Source: Atopostipes suicloacalis DSM 15692
GTDB taxonomy: Bacteria > Bacillota > Bacilli > Lactobacillales > Carnobacteriaceae_A
DNA: 64,000 nucleotides
Reading direction: 5' to 3'
NCBI RefSeq assembly: GCF_900129085.1
Contig: NZ_FQUF01000009.1
Location: forward strand, 1-64,000
A program made the translations under genes and the position numbers. This document shows, piece by piece, positions 1 through 8,397 of the stretch (positions are counted from its first letter, which is position 1; the number at the start of each line of letters is the position of its first letter). Under the pieces are notes generated by a model that was not told the origin of the DNA, did no database searches, and saw only the letters and a program-made list of their open reading frames with translations.

Positions 1-111
1 AACCAGCGTTAATCACATTGTCTACTATTTTACACAAGATTATGGACTTGACACGAGTATTTACATACTAAACTATAATAAGAATATTAAAAGAAAATAG
101 GAGGACTTATT

Positions 112-309
112 ATGCCAAATAAAGACAAGATAAAAGGGAAATTCAATGAAGTGGTTGGAAAAGTAACGGATGATAAATCTAAAGAATTAAAAGGTAAAGC
201 CCAACAAAAAGCTGGAGAAGCAAAAGAAAAAGGAAAAGATATTGCCGATAATGTTGCTAAAGATGTTAACAATCGGTTTGAAGATAACAAAGAAGATAAA
301 ACAAAATAA
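112..309 (+). CDS. CsbD-family general stress protein
   Basis: The 65-residue product is very rich in Lys, Glu, Asp and Ala. It begins with the typical CsbD pattern (K-I-K-G-K-F-N-E-x-x-G-K near residues 7-18) followed by a second K-G-K-A-Q repeat. CsbD proteins are small, hydrophilic, abundant stress proteins with no known enzymatic activity. The start is fixed by AGGAGG at 99-104, seven bases before the ATG. A TTGACA (48-53) and a TATAAT (74-79) lie upstream, but 20 bases apart, so the promoter is uncertain. A terminator follows, so the gene is monocistronic. It is probably the last chromosomal gene before the ICE. Confidence 0.85.
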   Translation: MPNKDKIKGKFNEVVGKVTDDKSKELKGKAQQKAGEAKEKGKDIADNVAKDVNNRFEDNKEDKTK

Positions 310-340
310 TGTTTTTGATTTAATTAAATACTTAAGAAAA

Positions 341-367
341 AAGAGCGGCTTTTTAGCTGCTCTTTTT
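341..367 (+). terminator. Rho-independent terminator of the csbD-like gene
   Basis: A 9-bp stem (341-349 with 356-364, one G-U pair) is followed by a T-run, 30 bases after the csbD-like stop codon. Confidence 0.8.
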
Positions 368-400
368 CCGTGTCCAAAATATTATCTTTTCATATATTTT

Positions 401-436
401 TGTACAAATTCCCGTACAAATTCTCGTACAAAAATC
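401..436. repeat. Three tandem 12-bp repeats, left ICE end
   Basis: Three imperfect 12-bp direct repeats with the core GTACAAAT/GTACAAAA lie at 401-412, 413-424 and 425-436. They are short and precisely phased just right of the csbD-like terminator. They are plausible integrase or host-factor binding sites at the left end of the ICE. This is inference from position and periodicity. Confidence 0.5.
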
Positions 437-720
437 GTCAATTTAAGTGACTATACCCCTTAGAAACACTATCATCAAGCTATTTATAGCTTTTTACCCT
501 ACAGACCCTTCCAGCAAAAGGTTAGCTTTTTTAAGAGCTTCTGACAAGCTCTAATCATTGGTATATCAGCATTCTACTTTTTCAATGAATACTGCGAAAT
601 TCCAGTAATTTTTGTCAATTGTAGTTAGTTTTGATTTAGTTTCAAACTGTTTTAACTAGAAAAAATATGGATATTTTGAATTATTTTTTGTAAGAAAATT
701 GTGAGCTAGAACGAATACTA
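437..720. other. Left-end non-coding region of the ICE
   Basis: No convincing gene is visible. The stretch is AT-rich and holds a short hairpin (AGAGCTT/AAGCTCT, about 534-552) and one copy of the 12-bp unit that is tandemly repeated at the right end (619-630). It probably contains the integrase-binding left end of the element. Confidence 0.4.
619..642. repeat. Left copy of the 12-bp end repeat (arm-site candidate)
   Basis: TTGTAGTTAGTT at 619-630 is identical to the two tandem units at the right end (28601-28624). A diverged unit, TTGATTTAGTTT, follows at 631-642. Direct repeats shared by both ends in the same orientation are typical of arm-type sites bound by the N-terminal domain of Tn916-family integrases. 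Confidence 0.5.
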
Positions 721-753
721 AAAAATGGATAGAACAGTTCTATTCATTTTTTT
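721..753 (-). terminator. Terminator of the HEPN-like gene
   Basis: A near-perfect stem (AAATGGATAGAAC with GTTCTATTCATTT, G-T pair allowed) lies just beyond the 3' end of the minus-strand gene and is flanked by A/T runs on both sides. It could work in both directions. Confidence 0.7.
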
Positions 754-761
754 ATTTCATT

Positions 762-2192
762 TTAAAATACAGAAATTAGCTGTTTAAACTTGCTAGCTTT
801 TATTTTCTTTGCCATAACAATCGGCCTACTCTCATCTAAAAGATAGTCAATAGTTTCAGTGACTCTCTCACTTGCAAGAGGTGTCCTAATAATTTGAAGT
901 ATCTCTTTCAAATTATTTGTACGAACTTCGGAATATAAATTATTCACTATAATATCATCTTCTAATTCAGTTAACAGTATCTCTAATTGATCGTTGTTTA
1001 GCATAGATAGAAAATTATCGTAATAAGCTTTCGCTCCTGGTGAAACACCTGAGTTATAGGTCACTCCGTTACCAATTCGACATCTTAGTATAGTTTTGAT
1101 TAGATGTTCTTGTCTATCAATAGGAATATCATTAGACGTATTAAAATAAGACATAATCTTTTTTATTACAGGTCTCTCATGATAAAAATTATCCCAACCA
1201 TTATGTTTTGCAATCAACTCTTCACAAAGTAAAGTTAGTTCTAGGCTTTTTCTAGAATTGACTTTATAACTATTACCATTACATTCATCAAAAAATGATT
1301 CACCCAAACGTTGCTTTTCTTGTTCCAAGTTAACAATATAGCTCTCTATGTTATTCCCCAAGTCAAACTTAATGTTTTCTGGAGAGGCTTGCCAAACCAG
1401 AGAAGCAATTGAAAGAATATTCTGTTTTGTAATATTATCTATTTTTGGATCTGTATACATCCCAAAAATAGTTCTTAAAATATTCCCAGCCAATGTAGTT
1501 GATAAAAGCTTCAAAGATTCTCCAATTGATTGAATTTCACCACTGGAAAACAAATTGTCTTTTGTCCTTAAGTTTTTGATAAATTGTTGTACTTTTATCG
1601 CACCTTCAGAGGGATTATCAGATATTACTTCATTAACACAAATTTGAAGCCAACCTAAAAGTTCAAAACTATTAATTTGTCCAGCATTTGGATGAGAACC
1701 ACCAATATTATTTCTCATATCTAAAATATATGTTAATTTTTGATGGACTATATTTGAAATTATTTCGAGTTTCAAACAAGTATCAAGTAGAACCCTATCT
1801 TTAATTGCTGGAAGATCATCTTCCGAAGTGTATAAATCTCTAATATTTTCTCCAACAGCCGCATCAAAAAAAATATCAAGTCCATAAAGACATACTTTAT
1901 TTCTTAAATTAAGTACTACTTCATTCCAAAGATCATTAAGAGCAGAATCATACCTACCTATTGCTACACTCGAAACAAATTTTGATAAATAAGTTGCATT
2001 TTTCCTTAAAGATTCAGGTATTTGCATTATTACATTAGGAATATTTAACGCCATTTGTTGTTTCTCATGAACTGGAGCTAAAATATTCTGTGATGGAAGT
2101 CCCAATTCAATTAAATATGATTCAAAGTTACTATTTGAAACAATACTTAGTTGGTTATCAATCTGTTCAGTATTTAATACATCCCCATTCAC
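762..2192 (-). CDS. HEPN-like protein of unknown function, candidate defence or toxin gene
   Basis: I do not recognise a named family for this 476-residue, mostly helical and soluble protein. No signal peptide or membrane segment is visible. Residues 160-167 read R-N-N-I-G-G-S-H, which fits the R-x4-6-H catalytic signature of HEPN ribonucleases, with the polar N after R that is usual there. It sits in a predicted helical stretch after L-D-M. HEPN domains occur in abortive-infection and toxin proteins such as the AbiC type. The start is GTG (2190-2192), supported by GGAGG at 2200-2204, seven bases upstream. The gene stands alone at the left end of the ICE, divergent from the conjugation genes, a common cargo position. 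An IS982 element begins only 37 bp upstream and probably separates it from its original promoter region. The function assignment is inference from one motif and context. Confidence 0.55.
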   Translation of the reverse strand: MNGDVLNTEQIDNQLSIVSNSNFESYLIELGLPSQNILAPVHEKQQMALNIPNVIMQIPESLRKNATYLSKFVSSVAIGRYDSALNDLWNEVVLNLRNKVCLYGLDIFFDAAVGENIRDLYTSEDDLPAIKDRVLLDTCLKLEIISNIVHQKLTYILDMRNNIGGSHPNAGQINSFELLGWLQICVNEVISDNPSEGAIKVQQFIKNLRTKDNLFSSGEIQSIGESLKLLSTTLAGNILRTIFGMYTDPKIDNITKQNILSIASLVWQASPENIKFDLGNNIESYIVNLEQEKQRLGESFFDECNGNSYKVNSRKSLELTLLCEELIAKHNGWDNFYHERPVIKKIMSYFNTSNDIPIDRQEHLIKTILRCRIGNGVTYNSGVSPGAKAYYDNFLSMLNNDQLEILLTELEDDIIVNNLYSEVRTNNLKEILQIIRTPLASERVTETIDYLLDESRPIVMAKKIKASKFKQLISVF

Positions 2193-2222
2193 AAAAAAAC
2201 CTCCGTACTATTTATTTAATAT

Positions 2223-2229
2223 ACTAACT
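2223..2229. repeat. Target-site duplication, left copy
   Basis: ACTAACT directly abuts the left inverted repeat of the IS and recurs at 3270-3276 directly after the right one. Confidence 0.85.
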
Positions 2230-3269
2230 ACCCGTGGTGCTAGTTAATTTTTTCCTAGAGGAAAATGTCTAAACATGTTGGTAAATCAACAAAAAAACGC
2301 TTATAGTAGTCTCAAAACTCCCAAGAAATGAGGACTACATATGCGTTCATCAAAATATACTGAACATTATACAGATACTTTTATAACATTCAAGGAAATT
2401 ATGAGAACTGTTTCTAACATATACCACAATTGTGTACCAGATAAGATTAAAAACCGAAGAAATACTGATCAACTGAAGCAACGCGATACAGTGATTATTG
2501 CTTGTGTTATATGGGGTATAATTAATGGCTATACTAGCCAAAGAGCCACGTATAGAGCGGTTTGTTCCGTCTTATTTCCTAATGGTGACTTTCCTAGTAG
2601 GAGTCGATTCACTCGCTTAAGTTCAAACTTAGCTTACACTATCAAGATTATTCGATACTTTTTCATCAAGAAGCTCACCAAAGGTGAACTAGTCGGAATT
2701 ATAGATAGTTTTCCTAGTCCATTATGTAAACCAGTTAGAAATAGACAAGCAAAACTATTGAATCAAATAGCCAAAGTTGGCTATAACTCAACAAAAAAAT
2801 CTTATTTTTATGGTCTTAAAATTCATATGATCGTTACTAAGACTGGCTTTCCGATTACTTACTCAATCACGAATCCAGGTGTCCATGACGTGAAAGTGTT
2901 AGAGACTTTATCGGAAGAAGCGAATCTTCCCAATATCCTAGGGGACAAAGGATATATTAGCCATAAAATCCATGAAAAGCTTGCCCTTAAGGGCATTACT
3001 ATATCCGTTCCTCCACGTAAAAACATGGATAAATCAGAAAAACTAGACCACAGCTTACTTGGAAAACAAAGAAAAACAGTTGAGACTGTTTTTTCTTCCT
3101 TAGAAAAATTAGGTTGTCAAAATTTCAACTCACGTTCTGTTAAAGGGCTAGAGAGTAGATTTGAAAGCATATTACTGGCTTACAGTGTTCTATTAAGTCG
3201 AGCACAACGACGTTTTGGAGGAACTTTGAGATATTCTTTAGGATATTAAAATTAACTAGCACCACGGGT
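2230..3269 (+). mobile_element. IS982-family insertion sequence, intact, 1040 bp
   Basis: The element is bounded by perfect 19-bp inverted repeats (2230-2248 and 3251-3269) that start ACCCGTGGTGC. It is flanked by a 7-bp duplication (ACTAACT) and contains one intact DDE transposase gene filling almost its whole length. Family members are about 1 kb, start with ACC-type ends and make short target duplications. It landed in the divergent intergenic region between the HEPN-like gene and the LPQTG adhesin gene. Perfect ends and duplication suggest a recent insertion. Confidence 0.93.
2341..3249 (+). CDS. IS982-family DDE transposase
   Basis: This 302-residue protein catalyses cut-and-paste type transposition of the surrounding IS. 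Candidate catalytic residues are D122 (in I-I-D-S-F-P, characteristic of IS982), D202 (in L-G-D-K-G-Y) and E248 (in K-T-V-E-T-V-F). The N-terminal part (residues 1-110) is helical and probably binds the terminal repeats. The length is normal for the family and no frameshift is seen, so the enzyme looks functional. The ATG at 2341 follows GAGGAC at short spacing. The reading frame ends one base before the right inverted repeat, so little DNA is spare. Confidence 0.93.
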   Translation: MRSSKYTEHYTDTFITFKEIMRTVSNIYHNCVPDKIKNRRNTDQLKQRDTVIIACVIWGIINGYTSQRATYRAVCSVLFPNGDFPSRSRFTRLSSNLAYTIKIIRYFFIKKLTKGELVGIIDSFPSPLCKPVRNRQAKLLNQIAKVGYNSTKKSYFYGLKIHMIVTKTGFPITYSITNPGVHDVKVLETLSEEANLPNILGDKGYISHKIHEKLALKGITISVPPRKNMDKSEKLDHSLLGKQRKTVETVFSSLEKLGCQNFNSRSVKGLESRFESILLAYSVLLSRAQRRFGGTLRYSLGY

Positions 3270-3276
3270 ACTAACT
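3270..3276. repeat. Target-site duplication, right copy
   Basis: ACTAACT follows the right inverted repeat and matches the copy at 2223-2229. Confidence 0.85.
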
Positions 3277-3436
3277 ATATTATACAATAGAATATTTTAT
3301 TGTAAATCTTTGGATTGATATTGCCTAAATTAAAAAGTTTAGAAAAAGGAGTTGAACCACCCCAGTTGTTCCCATCAATCAGAAGTCCCTCTCCTAACCT
3401 AAAAAAACAAAAATAACTCAAGGAGGAAAAGAAACA

Positions 3437-6130
3437 ATGACAATTAAATATAAAAAGCACAAACTAGCCAGCTATCTTGCATTGATAGTAATGATGGCTA
3501 GTTTTTTTTTTACTCCTATCACTGCTCTTGCTGCTACCGTCAACTACACAAGAATTGCTGATTACGTTTCTACTTGGTATTTAGCGAATCCTGCTGGTCT
3601 TCACTGGACAGACGACGGTGTTCACATGATTAAAGCAGAGGGCGAACCTGCCTTCTGTATTGAACATGGTACCATTTTAAATGGCGGTTCTGGTTTTGAT
3701 CCATCAGAACTTACAATTGCTGAAAAAGATCGATTGTCTCTGATTGCCTATTATGGCTATAAAACGAATCCTACAAGTGAAAACTATGGAATCACTCAAA
3801 ATATGATTTGGGAGTCGTTTGGCGATCAGCTACTGTCTACCAACCTTCCCAACTATCAAAATCGGAAAAATGAAATCCTAGCAAAAGTGAATGCGCACAA
3901 TACCAAACCTTCATTCAATAATCAGACGATCACATTAAATGTTGGCGATACAATCACACTTAATGATACAAACGGTGTTTTAAGTAAGTATGGCAATTTA
4001 GCAAGCAATTCTGCTAATTTACAACTAAATAAATCTGGAAACCAATTGAAGTTAACCGCAACCAGTTCATCGAAAGAAACAGGAAAATTACAGTACAATA
4101 TCGCAAATGCGAATGATGTTGGTACAAGTTTTGTTTTCAACAAACCCAATGAACAAAAAGTAGCTACTTTCAAATTATCTAATGCCGGCTCCTTTCAGCT
4201 AAATATCAAAGTCAATTTAAACGGTAATGTCAAATTGAAAAAAGTAGATGAGGATACCGGACAGCCTGTCCCCAATACAAAAATGAAATTTGAGTTTAAC
4301 GGACAATCCAAAGAAATTGTCACTGATACGAATGGTTTAGCTCAAATAAATGACTTAAAAGCTGGTACCAAAATAAAAATCACCGAAGTAACGGCCAACA
4401 ATGGCTTTGTAAATAAAGGCGAATCTAAAGAAATTACGATTGAACCCAATAAAACAATTGAAGTGGTGTTTGGAAATAAAGCCCAACAAGGATTGCTTCA
4501 CCTAAAGAAAACAGGGCAAAAAGCTTCTAGTGTTACAACCAAAGATTCAAAATATGGAAAGCTACATGAAATCACTTTCGATTATGTTCCTCTGGCGGAT
4601 GTAACTTTCACCATCAAAGCTCGTGAAGATATTAAAGTAGGCAACTATGTTCATGCAAAAAAAGGAAGTGTAGTTGCCACTGTTCAAACAGATAACAATG
4701 GTGAACTAATGAATATGCCAAAACTTTATCTCGGAAAATACGAAGCCATTGAAACAGCTGCGCCTGCTGGCTATTTGATGAATACCACCCCGCTTCCTTT
4801 TGAATTCACCTATGAAGGACAAAATGTTGAACTTGTATCTCAATCTATTGAAGCAAAAAACGATTTTCAACAACTAAAGATCACTCTCCATAAAAATGAA
4901 GAACAGATTCAGGAGTGGAAAGAAAATAAACCAATTGTAGAAGAAATCAAAGCCAACGACAAAATATTCGGTCTGTTCACTAATCAAGAATTTACAATGA
5001 CAGATAAAACAGTGTTGCCTGCTGATTCTCTACTAGGATTTGGCACAGTAAAAGATGGTGAGCTTACGTTCCCTACGCAACAATTAATGGAAGGAAACTA
5101 TTATATTAAAGAATTAGATGCTGGTGAAAATCATGATATTGACACTAGCCATCATGAATTTGAGTTTACAGCTGCTGACCACGAATCCGAAAAAGTAATC
5201 GACATTTATGCTGCGAAAGAAAACTCGGAGGATAAATCTGTACCACTTCTAAATAAGCTTCACTTCAACCAATTCTTACTAAAAAAAGTGAATGAAGAAG
5301 CCACTTTAAAAGAAAGAAGTGGCTATGATTTTGCTTTCACAGGGAATGGAAAAGGTACTATTTTCACTTTAGAAAATGAGGAAAAAGAAGTGATTCAAAC
5401 GGTCACTGTAGATGAACAATCTCTTGCTACCTTTACCAATATCCCTATGGGAACATTCTATTTGAAAGAAAAACAACCAGCTTCTGAACAGTATGCCCTA
5501 TCTCCTGAGACCTATCAAATTATCTCTACTCTAAAAGGAATTCAAGCCTATGACAGTAAAGGAACTTTGCTTAGTGAAATCCTTAATGAAGAGAAGCAAG
5601 AAGAAAATACACACAAGCAACTAACGAATGAAACTACCCCAACTGAGGAACCACAAACCGATCAAGAGCCACTTCTATTGCTGGAGATTAAAAATCATTT
5701 AGTCAAAGGGATTGCTGAACTAACCAAAACGGACATGTCCAATGGAAAAGAGCTGCCAGATACAGGCGTTCGTATTCTTGATAAAGATAAAAAAATCATC
5801 ATTGAAGGAAAGACGGATCATCAAGGTCGTTTTAGTTTTGAAAACTTACCACGAGGAGTTTACTATTTCCAAGAATATGAAGCCCCTACTGGCTATCAAA
5901 TAGACGAAACGCCGATTAAGTTTGAAATTCAAGAGGATGGTGAGGTTGTCAAATGTAACATGACAAATAAAATGATTCCAAGTAAAAAAGAAACTTCTGT
6001 AACAGGAAGCTTACCACAAACGGGTGAAGTTGTTTCTTTTGCAGGAATTATTTTAGGGAGCTTATTGTTAACTGGAGTTGCTGGTTATTACCTCTACAAC
6101 AAAAAGAAAAAGCATCACAACGATAATTAA
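3437..6130 (+). CDS. LPQTG cell-wall-anchored adhesin with thioester domain and SpaA/CnaB repeats
   Basis: The 897-residue surface protein has a signal peptide (residues 1-33, cleavage near A-L-A-A). An N-terminal thioester domain follows: C74 in F-C-I-E-H-G and Q121 in T-Q-N-M-I-W are the two motifs that form the internal Cys-Gln thioester in this adhesin class, which binds host proteins covalently. Several CnaB/SpaA-type beta-sandwich repeats then form a stalk (about residues 265-345, 350-480, 610-720 and 755-845), with typical E-x-x-A-P-x-G-Y ends. The C terminus has LPQTG (859-863), a hydrophobic segment and a Lys-rich tail, so a host sortase should anchor it; no sortase is encoded here. 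AAGGAGG at 3420-3427 fixes the start. It is first in the ICE conjugation operon, so it may promote mating contact or host adhesion. Those roles are inference. Confidence 0.9.
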   Translation: MTIKYKKHKLASYLALIVMMASFFFTPITALAATVNYTRIADYVSTWYLANPAGLHWTDDGVHMIKAEGEPAFCIEHGTILNGGSGFDPSELTIAEKDRLSLIAYYGYKTNPTSENYGITQNMIWESFGDQLLSTNLPNYQNRKNEILAKVNAHNTKPSFNNQTITLNVGDTITLNDTNGVLSKYGNLASNSANLQLNKSGNQLKLTATSSSKETGKLQYNIANANDVGTSFVFNKPNEQKVATFKLSNAGSFQLNIKVNLNGNVKLKKVDEDTGQPVPNTKMKFEFNGQSKEIVTDTNGLAQINDLKAGTKIKITEVTANNGFVNKGESKEITIEPNKTIEVVFGNKAQQGLLHLKKTGQKASSVTTKDSKYGKLHEITFDYVPLADVTFTIKAREDIKVGNYVHAKKGSVVATVQTDNNGELMNMPKLYLGKYEAIETAAPAGYLMNTTPLPFEFTYEGQNVELVSQSIEAKNDFQQLKITLHKNEEQIQEWKENKPIVEEIKANDKIFGLFTNQEFTMTDKTVLPADSLLGFGTVKDGELTFPTQQLMEGNYYIKELDAGENHDIDTSHHEFEFTAADHESEKVIDIYAAKENSEDKSVPLLNKLHFNQFLLKKVNEEATLKERSGYDFAFTGNGKGTIFTLENEEKEVIQTVTVDEQSLATFTNIPMGTFYLKEKQPASEQYALSPETYQIISTLKGIQAYDSKGTLLSEILNEEKQEENTHKQLTNETTPTEEPQTDQEPLLLLEIKNHLVKGIAELTKTDMSNGKELPDTGVRILDKDKKIIIEGKTDHQGRFSFENLPRGVYYFQEYEAPTGYQIDETPIKFEIQEDGEVVKCNMTNKMIPSKKETSVTGSLPQTGEVVSFAGIILGSLLLTGVAGYYLYNKKKKHHNDN

Positions 6131-6149
6131 AAAAAACGGAGGCAGTCCT

Positions 6150-6242
6150 ATGTCTCTTTTTTTATTAAAAAAAGAAAGAAGGAAAAAAGATGTCCAATCG
6201 TGTCACAAGCATTGTCTTAAAGGACAATCAATTAGGAAATAA
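6150..6242 (+). CDS. Possible 30-codon leader ORF overlapping the first DUF961 gene
   Basis: A short frame starting at ATG 6150 is preceded by a good GGAGG (6138-6142). It encodes a Lys/Arg-rich peptide and ends inside the next gene in another frame. It contains runs of T and A that can pair with each other around the ribosome-binding site of the following gene. It could be a translated leader that couples or tunes the DUF961 gene, or a chance frame. The composition shows nothing else. Confidence 0.25.
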   Translation: MSLFLLKKERRKKDVQSCHKHCLKGQSIRK

Positions 6243-6510
6243 AATCAAAGCAACCGTTAAAGAAGAACGAGAAGTTTATGTAGAGGGAAAAAGAATCCCT
6301 TGTCGCATTTTTACAGCCTCCTCTGCTCTTCATCCTGACTTTGAAATCATCGTTCCAAATTTACGAAACTCCCTACGTTTTGAAGGTCGTAAAGAAGTCG
6401 AGCTGCGTGAAGTTACACTTGTTCCTAGTGCCAAACGAAATAATATTGGAACAGTTAGTCGATCACTTGAATTACAAATTTTTGCTAAACAACTGCTGAC
6501 ACTGAACTAG
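6190..6510 (+). CDS. DUF961 (YdcP-like) ICE protein, Tn916 Orf23-type
   Basis: This 106-residue soluble protein resembles the small DUF961 proteins found immediately upstream of the coupling ATPase in Tn916, ICEBs1 and ICESt-type elements (Orf23, YdcP). Family members help element DNA processing or replication as accessory factors; ICEBs1 YdcP belongs here. The segment with conserved R-V-T-S-I-V-L near the N terminus is typical of the family. The start ATG follows AAGAAGGAAAAA. It lies 12 bp upstream of a second, longer DUF961 gene, the usual tandem arrangement. Confidence 0.75.
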   Translation: MSNRVTSIVLKDNQLGNKIKATVKEEREVYVEGKRIPCRIFTASSALHPDFEIIVPNLRNSLRFEGRKEVELREVTLVPSAKRNNIGTVSRSLELQIFAKQLLTLN

Positions 6511-6522
6511 AAAAGGAGAAAA

Positions 6523-6924
6523 ATGATGAGTTTAAAATTTGAAGACAACATTGTGAAAGATTTTGATACACGTAGAACATTTGGAAAATTATTCTATTTG
6601 AATAGCCAAAAAATTTATGAAACAGATACAGAAGGCAACCGAACAGATTTTGTTCGTGAACAACGCATTACTGTCTATTCCGAAGCTAAAAATGACCAAA
6701 TTGATATTACTGTTCCAGAAACTGTTGACACTACAGCGTTCTCTTATGATGATGAAGTAGTGCTTACAGGAGAAGTCACTGCACTTGCTTGGCTTTCTTC
6801 TTATACTGGTTATAACGATTCGATTCAGTCAGAACAAGCCTTCAAAATCCGAGCAGAATCCCTAAAAAAAGTAGAATCAGTTAATGTAAAGCAAGCTAGA
6901 GGGGACCAAAATCTGAAAAACTAA
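6523..6924 (+). CDS. DUF961 (YdcP-like) ICE protein, Tn916 Orf22-type
   Basis: The 133-residue product is the second of a DUF961 pair (Orf22 position). It contains the family pattern of a short N-terminal strand region, a D-T-R-R-T-F-G-K-L-F segment (about residues 15-25) and a C-terminal part with F-K-I-R-A-E-S-L. It is soluble, without membrane segments. AAAGGAG stands before two adjacent ATG codons (6523 and 6526); either could be used. It lies in one operon with the coupling ATPase, whose start codon follows 16 bp later. The function is probably as an accessory factor in conjugative DNA processing, known for the family only in outline. Confidence 0.75.
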   Translation: MMSLKFEDNIVKDFDTRRTFGKLFYLNSQKIYETDTEGNRTDFVREQRITVYSEAKNDQIDITVPETVDTTAFSYDDEVVLTGEVTALAWLSSYTGYNDSIQSEQAFKIRAESLKKVESVNVKQARGDQNLKN

Positions 6925-6940
6925 TTGAATGGAGGCAACT

Positions 6941-8377
6941 ATGAACACTTTCTTTCATTATCGTGGACGTAGAATTCGTCCTCTACATCTATCTGTTTAT
7001 CGTACCTACATTCTACTGGCTTGGTTTCCTTTTTTATTATTTGCTGGTTACTACAGCTACCTTTTTATCTATCCGTTAATACAGATAATGCAACAAAGAC
7101 AAATAATTGATTTGGTTGCCCTCTTAGTTCCCATTGGAGGGCTTTTTTTAATACTCTTCTTGCCGTTGTTAGTTTTGCTCATGATTCGCAGAGTTTCTTT
7201 TTTAAAAGGTGGTTTCTTCTATCGAGTCTACCAACGACAAATGTTAGCTCGTCTCTTGAAAAGCAATGGATTGTATGAGAAGAAGGAACGAAAATCAAAA
7301 GAACAGGCTACTGAAAAAATGGTTTTTCCAAAAGTTTATTACCGTAATACCAAGGAAATTCTTTATTTAACCGTTCCCACAGATGGGATGAAATGGCATG
7401 ATCGCTTTCAAAAAATTGCAAAAACTTTTGAAGAAATGTACATTGCTGACTTCATTGAGGAACAAAAGGAAATGGGCTTTACCACCTATTTATTAATGAT
7501 TGATGTGATCAGTAAGCGGATTGGAATTGAAGATTGTATCGTAACAAATGGACAAGTCAAACTCATGGATGGCGTTGTATGGGACTATGCCGAAGTGCCT
7601 CACATGTTAGTAACTGGAGGCACAGGGGGTGGCAAGTCCTACTTTCTGCTCACCTTAATCCATGCGCTTATTCAGGTTGGAACAGTTGATGTATGTGATC
7701 CAAAAGAAGCAGATTTAAAAGATTTAGAAAGTCTACATTTATTCAAAAATCACGTATTTTACGGAACAAAATGGATCACGAAATGCTTAAAGAATGCTGT
7801 AGAAGAAATGAATCGACGTTATGTTTATATGAAGGCTCTCCCTAACTATACAACAGGGAAAAACTTTGCATACTATGGTATTCCTCCCTACTTTATTATT
7901 ATTGATGAGTGGGCAGCCTTTTTTGGCACCTTAACCTATAAAGAACAGGACGAAATTCTGCGATACGTAAAGGAACTTGTTCTAAAAGCACGACAAGCAG
8001 GTGTTTTTCTAATATTAGCAACCCAACGTCCTGATGCAGATAACTTTGGTGGCGGTGTACGTGATAATCTTTTATTTCGAGTTAGCTTGGGAAAGCTATC
8101 AGAACAGGGCTATTACATGACTTTTGGATCGGATCAAAAAGGAAAAGCGTTCATCAATAAACGAATGAAAGGCAGAGGCTATTGTGATAGTGGTTCAGGA
8201 GTTCCACGTGAATTCTATGCCCCTCTTGTGCCTAGAAAATATGACTTTCTAGCAGCTCTTCAACAAATTGGTTCTATGCAAACGTTAAATATAAAAGAGC
8301 TTTTACAAGAAATGACTACTGAGGAAATTAATGAAGCACATTCAGCTTTTGGACTTTCACAGAAAAAGTTAAAGTGA
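6941..8377 (+). CDS. TcpA/FtsK-type conjugation coupling ATPase (Orf21, ConQ-like)
   Basis: The 478-residue ATPase links the relaxosome to the membrane channel and drives DNA transfer. It has two N-terminal membrane segments (about residues 24-45 and 58-82) and a cytosolic FtsK/SpoIIIE-like motor with Walker A G-G-T-G-G-G-K-S at 226-233. Walker B is I-I-I-D-E-W, and a later A-T-Q-R-P-D sensor motif is visible. It lacks the FtsK gamma DNA-recognition domain, as do other Tcp proteins. An in-frame ATG lies 12 bases upstream but overlaps the ribosome-binding site GGAGG (6931-6935), so ATG 6941 is preferred. The neighbours (DUF961 pair before, oriT and MobT after) match Tn916 and ICEBs1. Confidence 0.92.
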   Translation: MNTFFHYRGRRIRPLHLSVYRTYILLAWFPFLLFAGYYSYLFIYPLIQIMQQRQIIDLVALLVPIGGLFLILFLPLLVLLMIRRVSFLKGGFFYRVYQRQMLARLLKSNGLYEKKERKSKEQATEKMVFPKVYYRNTKEILYLTVPTDGMKWHDRFQKIAKTFEEMYIADFIEEQKEMGFTTYLLMIDVISKRIGIEDCIVTNGQVKLMDGVVWDYAEVPHMLVTGGTGGGKSYFLLTLIHALIQVGTVDVCDPKEADLKDLESLHLFKNHVFYGTKWITKCLKNAVEEMNRRYVYMKALPNYTTGKNFAYYGIPPYFIIIDEWAAFFGTLTYKEQDEILRYVKELVLKARQAGVFLILATQRPDADNFGGGVRDNLLFRVSLGKLSEQGYYMTFGSDQKGKAFINKRMKGRGYCDSGSGVPREFYAPLVPRKYDFLAALQQIGSMQTLNIKELLQEMTTEEINEAHSAFGLSQKKLK

Positions 8378-8397
8378 GATCCCCCCACTATATCAAT

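Noticed and set aside
401-436. CRISPR-like array
   Set aside because: Repeats are only 12 bp, directly adjacent without spacers, and no cas gene is near.
242-463. 73-residue plus-strand frame after csbD
   Set aside because: It reads through the csbD terminator and the 12-bp repeats; no ribosome-binding site or homology.
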